Source of the DNA: Bordetella parapertussis
GTDB taxonomy: Bacteria; Pseudomonadota; Gammaproteobacteria; Burkholderiales; Burkholderiaceae_B
NCBI GenBank assembly: GCA_945883615.1
Contig: CAMCYB010000068.1
Coordinates: 1 to 6,367, forward strand
DNA length: 6,367 nucleotides
Direction: 5' to 3'
The position numbers were made by a program, and so were the translations under genes. Below, one piece after another: positions 5,328 through 6,367 of the stretch (positions are counted from its first letter, which is position 1; every line of letters starts with the position of its first letter). The notes beneath the pieces are model-generated. The model was not told where the DNA came from. It ran no database searches and saw only the letters and a program-made list of their open reading frames with translations.

Positions 5328-6224
5328 ATGACTATTGCGTCAAAAGAGAAATCGAGACCTGTCACGACAAATGCCCATGACTCAAAACCTAACCATTCAA
5401 ATACAAAAGCATTAAAAAAGGCTTCACCCATTATTCACTTATCTGCTTCAACTGCACTTCAACAAGGTCAGATGTCGCCAGGTCGATCTAAACAATGGGT
5501 TTTAATTAAAGCTGTTGCCACCACAGGTTCTATTTCTCAAGCTGCTAAGGCAGTTGGCATGAGCTACAAAGCCGCGTGGGACAACATTGAAAAAATGAAT
5601 CTGCAGTCAGCACAGCCGCTTTTAACTCGGTCAACGGGCGGTAAAGGTGGGGGCTCAACACTCCTGACCCCATACGGCGCGAAGTTAGTCAAACGCTACG
5701 AAGACCTCAACCATTATTTAAGTCGTTACCTCGATTTATTAAATCAGTACTCAACCAACCTTGAAATCGACATTGATTTAACTCACCTCTTAAATATGAA
5801 AACCAGCGCTAGCAATCAATTTTCAGGAAAAATCACGCACATTAAAACGGGCAAAGTTAATGATGAAATCACGGTTGCTATCAGCTCAAAGACGAGCTTA
5901 GTGGCGTCTGTAACCAGTCACAGCGCGCAGAACATGCAGTTAGCCTTGGGCGATATTGTGTTTGTTCTTATTCAGGCCTCTTCAATCATTGTGATGACTG
6001 GCATCAAAAATGGTCAACTATCGGCCCGCAACCAAATGGCCGGCATCATTTCGGCTCTTAAACCAGGTGCCGTGAATGTAGAGATAGCAATAGATTGTGG
6101 AGCAGGGCAAACGTTAGTCACCATGGTGACTGAACAAAGCGTGACAGATATGAAACTTAAAAAAGGGGTGCCCGTCATCGCCGCTTTTAAAGCGGGCCAA
6201 GTTATGCTGGGTAAATTAGCCTAG
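5328..6224 (+). CDS. modE: Molybdate-responsive transcriptional regulator ModE (winged helix plus two Mop domains)
   Basis: Senses intracellular molybdate and represses the transporter operon. Counted from ATG 5328 (298 residues), the order is as follows. First comes a K/S/N-rich, probably disordered extension of about 35 residues. The LysR-like winged helix follows, with the helix-turn-helix around 57-91 (GSISQAAKAVGMSYKAAWDN) and the wing STGGKGGGSTLLTPYG (102-117). A linker comes next, then Mop 1 (about 157-225, beginning TSASNQFSGKI) and Mop 2 (about 232-298, SARNQMAGIIS at its start). This is the full di-Mop plan of E. coli ModE (262 residues), which starts near residue 36 here. The gene is last in the operon, eight bases after modC, so it should be co-transcribed and controlled by the operator at 3074-3105. 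E. coli instead has modE divergent from modABC. The GTG at 5316 is an alternative start (302 residues). Confidence 0.95.
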   Translation: MTIASKEKSRPVTTNAHDSKPNHSNTKALKKASPIIHLSASTALQQGQMSPGRSKQWVLIKAVATTGSISQAAKAVGMSYKAAWDNIEKMNLQSAQPLLTRSTGGKGGGSTLLTPYGAKLVKRYEDLNHYLSRYLDLLNQYSTNLEIDIDLTHLLNMKTSASNQFSGKITHIKTGKVNDEITVAISSKTSLVASVTSHSAQNMQLALGDIVFVLIQASSIIVMTGIKNGQLSARNQMAGIISALKPGAVNVEIAIDCGAGQTLVTMVTEQSVTDMKLKKGVPVIAAFKAGQVMLGKLA

Positions 6225-6250
6225 GGAAGGTCTGAATAAGTCGGTTTAAA

Positions 6251-6264
6251 GCGGAAATTTCCGC
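6251..6264. repeat. Perfect 14-base palindrome after modE
   Basis: GCGGAAATTTCCGC reads the same on both strands. As RNA it could form a five-base-pair stem with a four-base loop, but no T run follows, so it is not an intrinsic terminator by itself. It does not resemble the ModE site. A protein-binding site or an accessory stem is possible. Confidence 0.5.
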
Positions 6265-6300
6265 GGTAGAAATTTACTGATTCAATAATATTTACTTTTT

Positions 6301-6331
6301 TGCCCAATATGGACAGATATTTGGGCATTTT
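6301..6331 (+). terminator. Likely intrinsic terminator of the molybdate operon
   Basis: TGCCCAATAT (6301-6310) pairs with the stretch at 6317-6327 (ATATTTGGGCA) in a ten-base-pair stem with one bulged T and a six-base loop GGACAG. TTTT (6328-6331) follows immediately. The short T run makes it moderate rather than strong. An outer inverted repeat, CTGATTC (6277-6283) and GAATCAG (6349-6355), brackets the hairpin. GGGC (6323-6326) can alternatively pair with GCCC (6333-6336). Confidence 0.65.
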
Positions 6332-6367
6332 AGCCCGTTTAGCACCCCGAATCAGGGTACTGCGCCC

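Overview
The window holds two ABC-transporter operons, both on the + strand. The first is a ProU/OpuA-type compatible-solute (betaine/choline-like) importer. The second is a complete molybdate uptake operon, modABC, followed by its own regulator modE. The Gram-negative ModE architecture, the periplasmic ModA signal peptide, the moderate G+C and the tight ATGA/TAATG gene overlaps suggest a proteobacterium. Beta or gamma is plausible, but the sequence alone does not settle the genus.

Layout: positions 1-113 carry no recognisable complete gene. At 114-890 lies the C-terminal three quarters of a ProX/OpuAC-type substrate-binding protein with no signal peptide and no first part of lobe 1, so it looks 5'-truncated or rearranged. 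A 97-base gap with a strong hairpin (919-956) leads to the permease (988-1860). The ATPase follows with no gap (1872-2951, or from 1860). A 181-base intergenic region contains short tandem repeats and a near-perfect 32-base palindrome (3074-3105). The palindrome fits the ModE operator (Mo-box) and overlaps a likely -10 element. modA (3133-3885), modB (3882-4574), modC (4567-5319) and modE (5328-6224) follow, overlapping or nearly touching. A terminator-like hairpin lies at 6301-6331.

How the genes work together: ModA captures molybdate or tungstate in the periplasm, ModB is the membrane channel and ModC the ATPase. ModE carries a winged-helix DNA-binding domain and two Mop (molybdate-binding) domains. 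It should bind the palindrome when molybdate is plentiful and shut off the whole operon, including its own gene. This is a negative-feedback layout, whereas E. coli modE lies upstream and is divergently transcribed. ModC here lacks the C-terminal TOBE/Mop domain present in E. coli ModC, so ModE is the only Mop-bearing protein in the window.

I see no wholly new system. The points most worth a second look are the truncated substrate-binding gene, the modABC-E order with a TOBE-less ModC, the Tyr-to-Phe change at a ModA ligand position, the extended ModE N-terminus, and the operator/promoter overlap.
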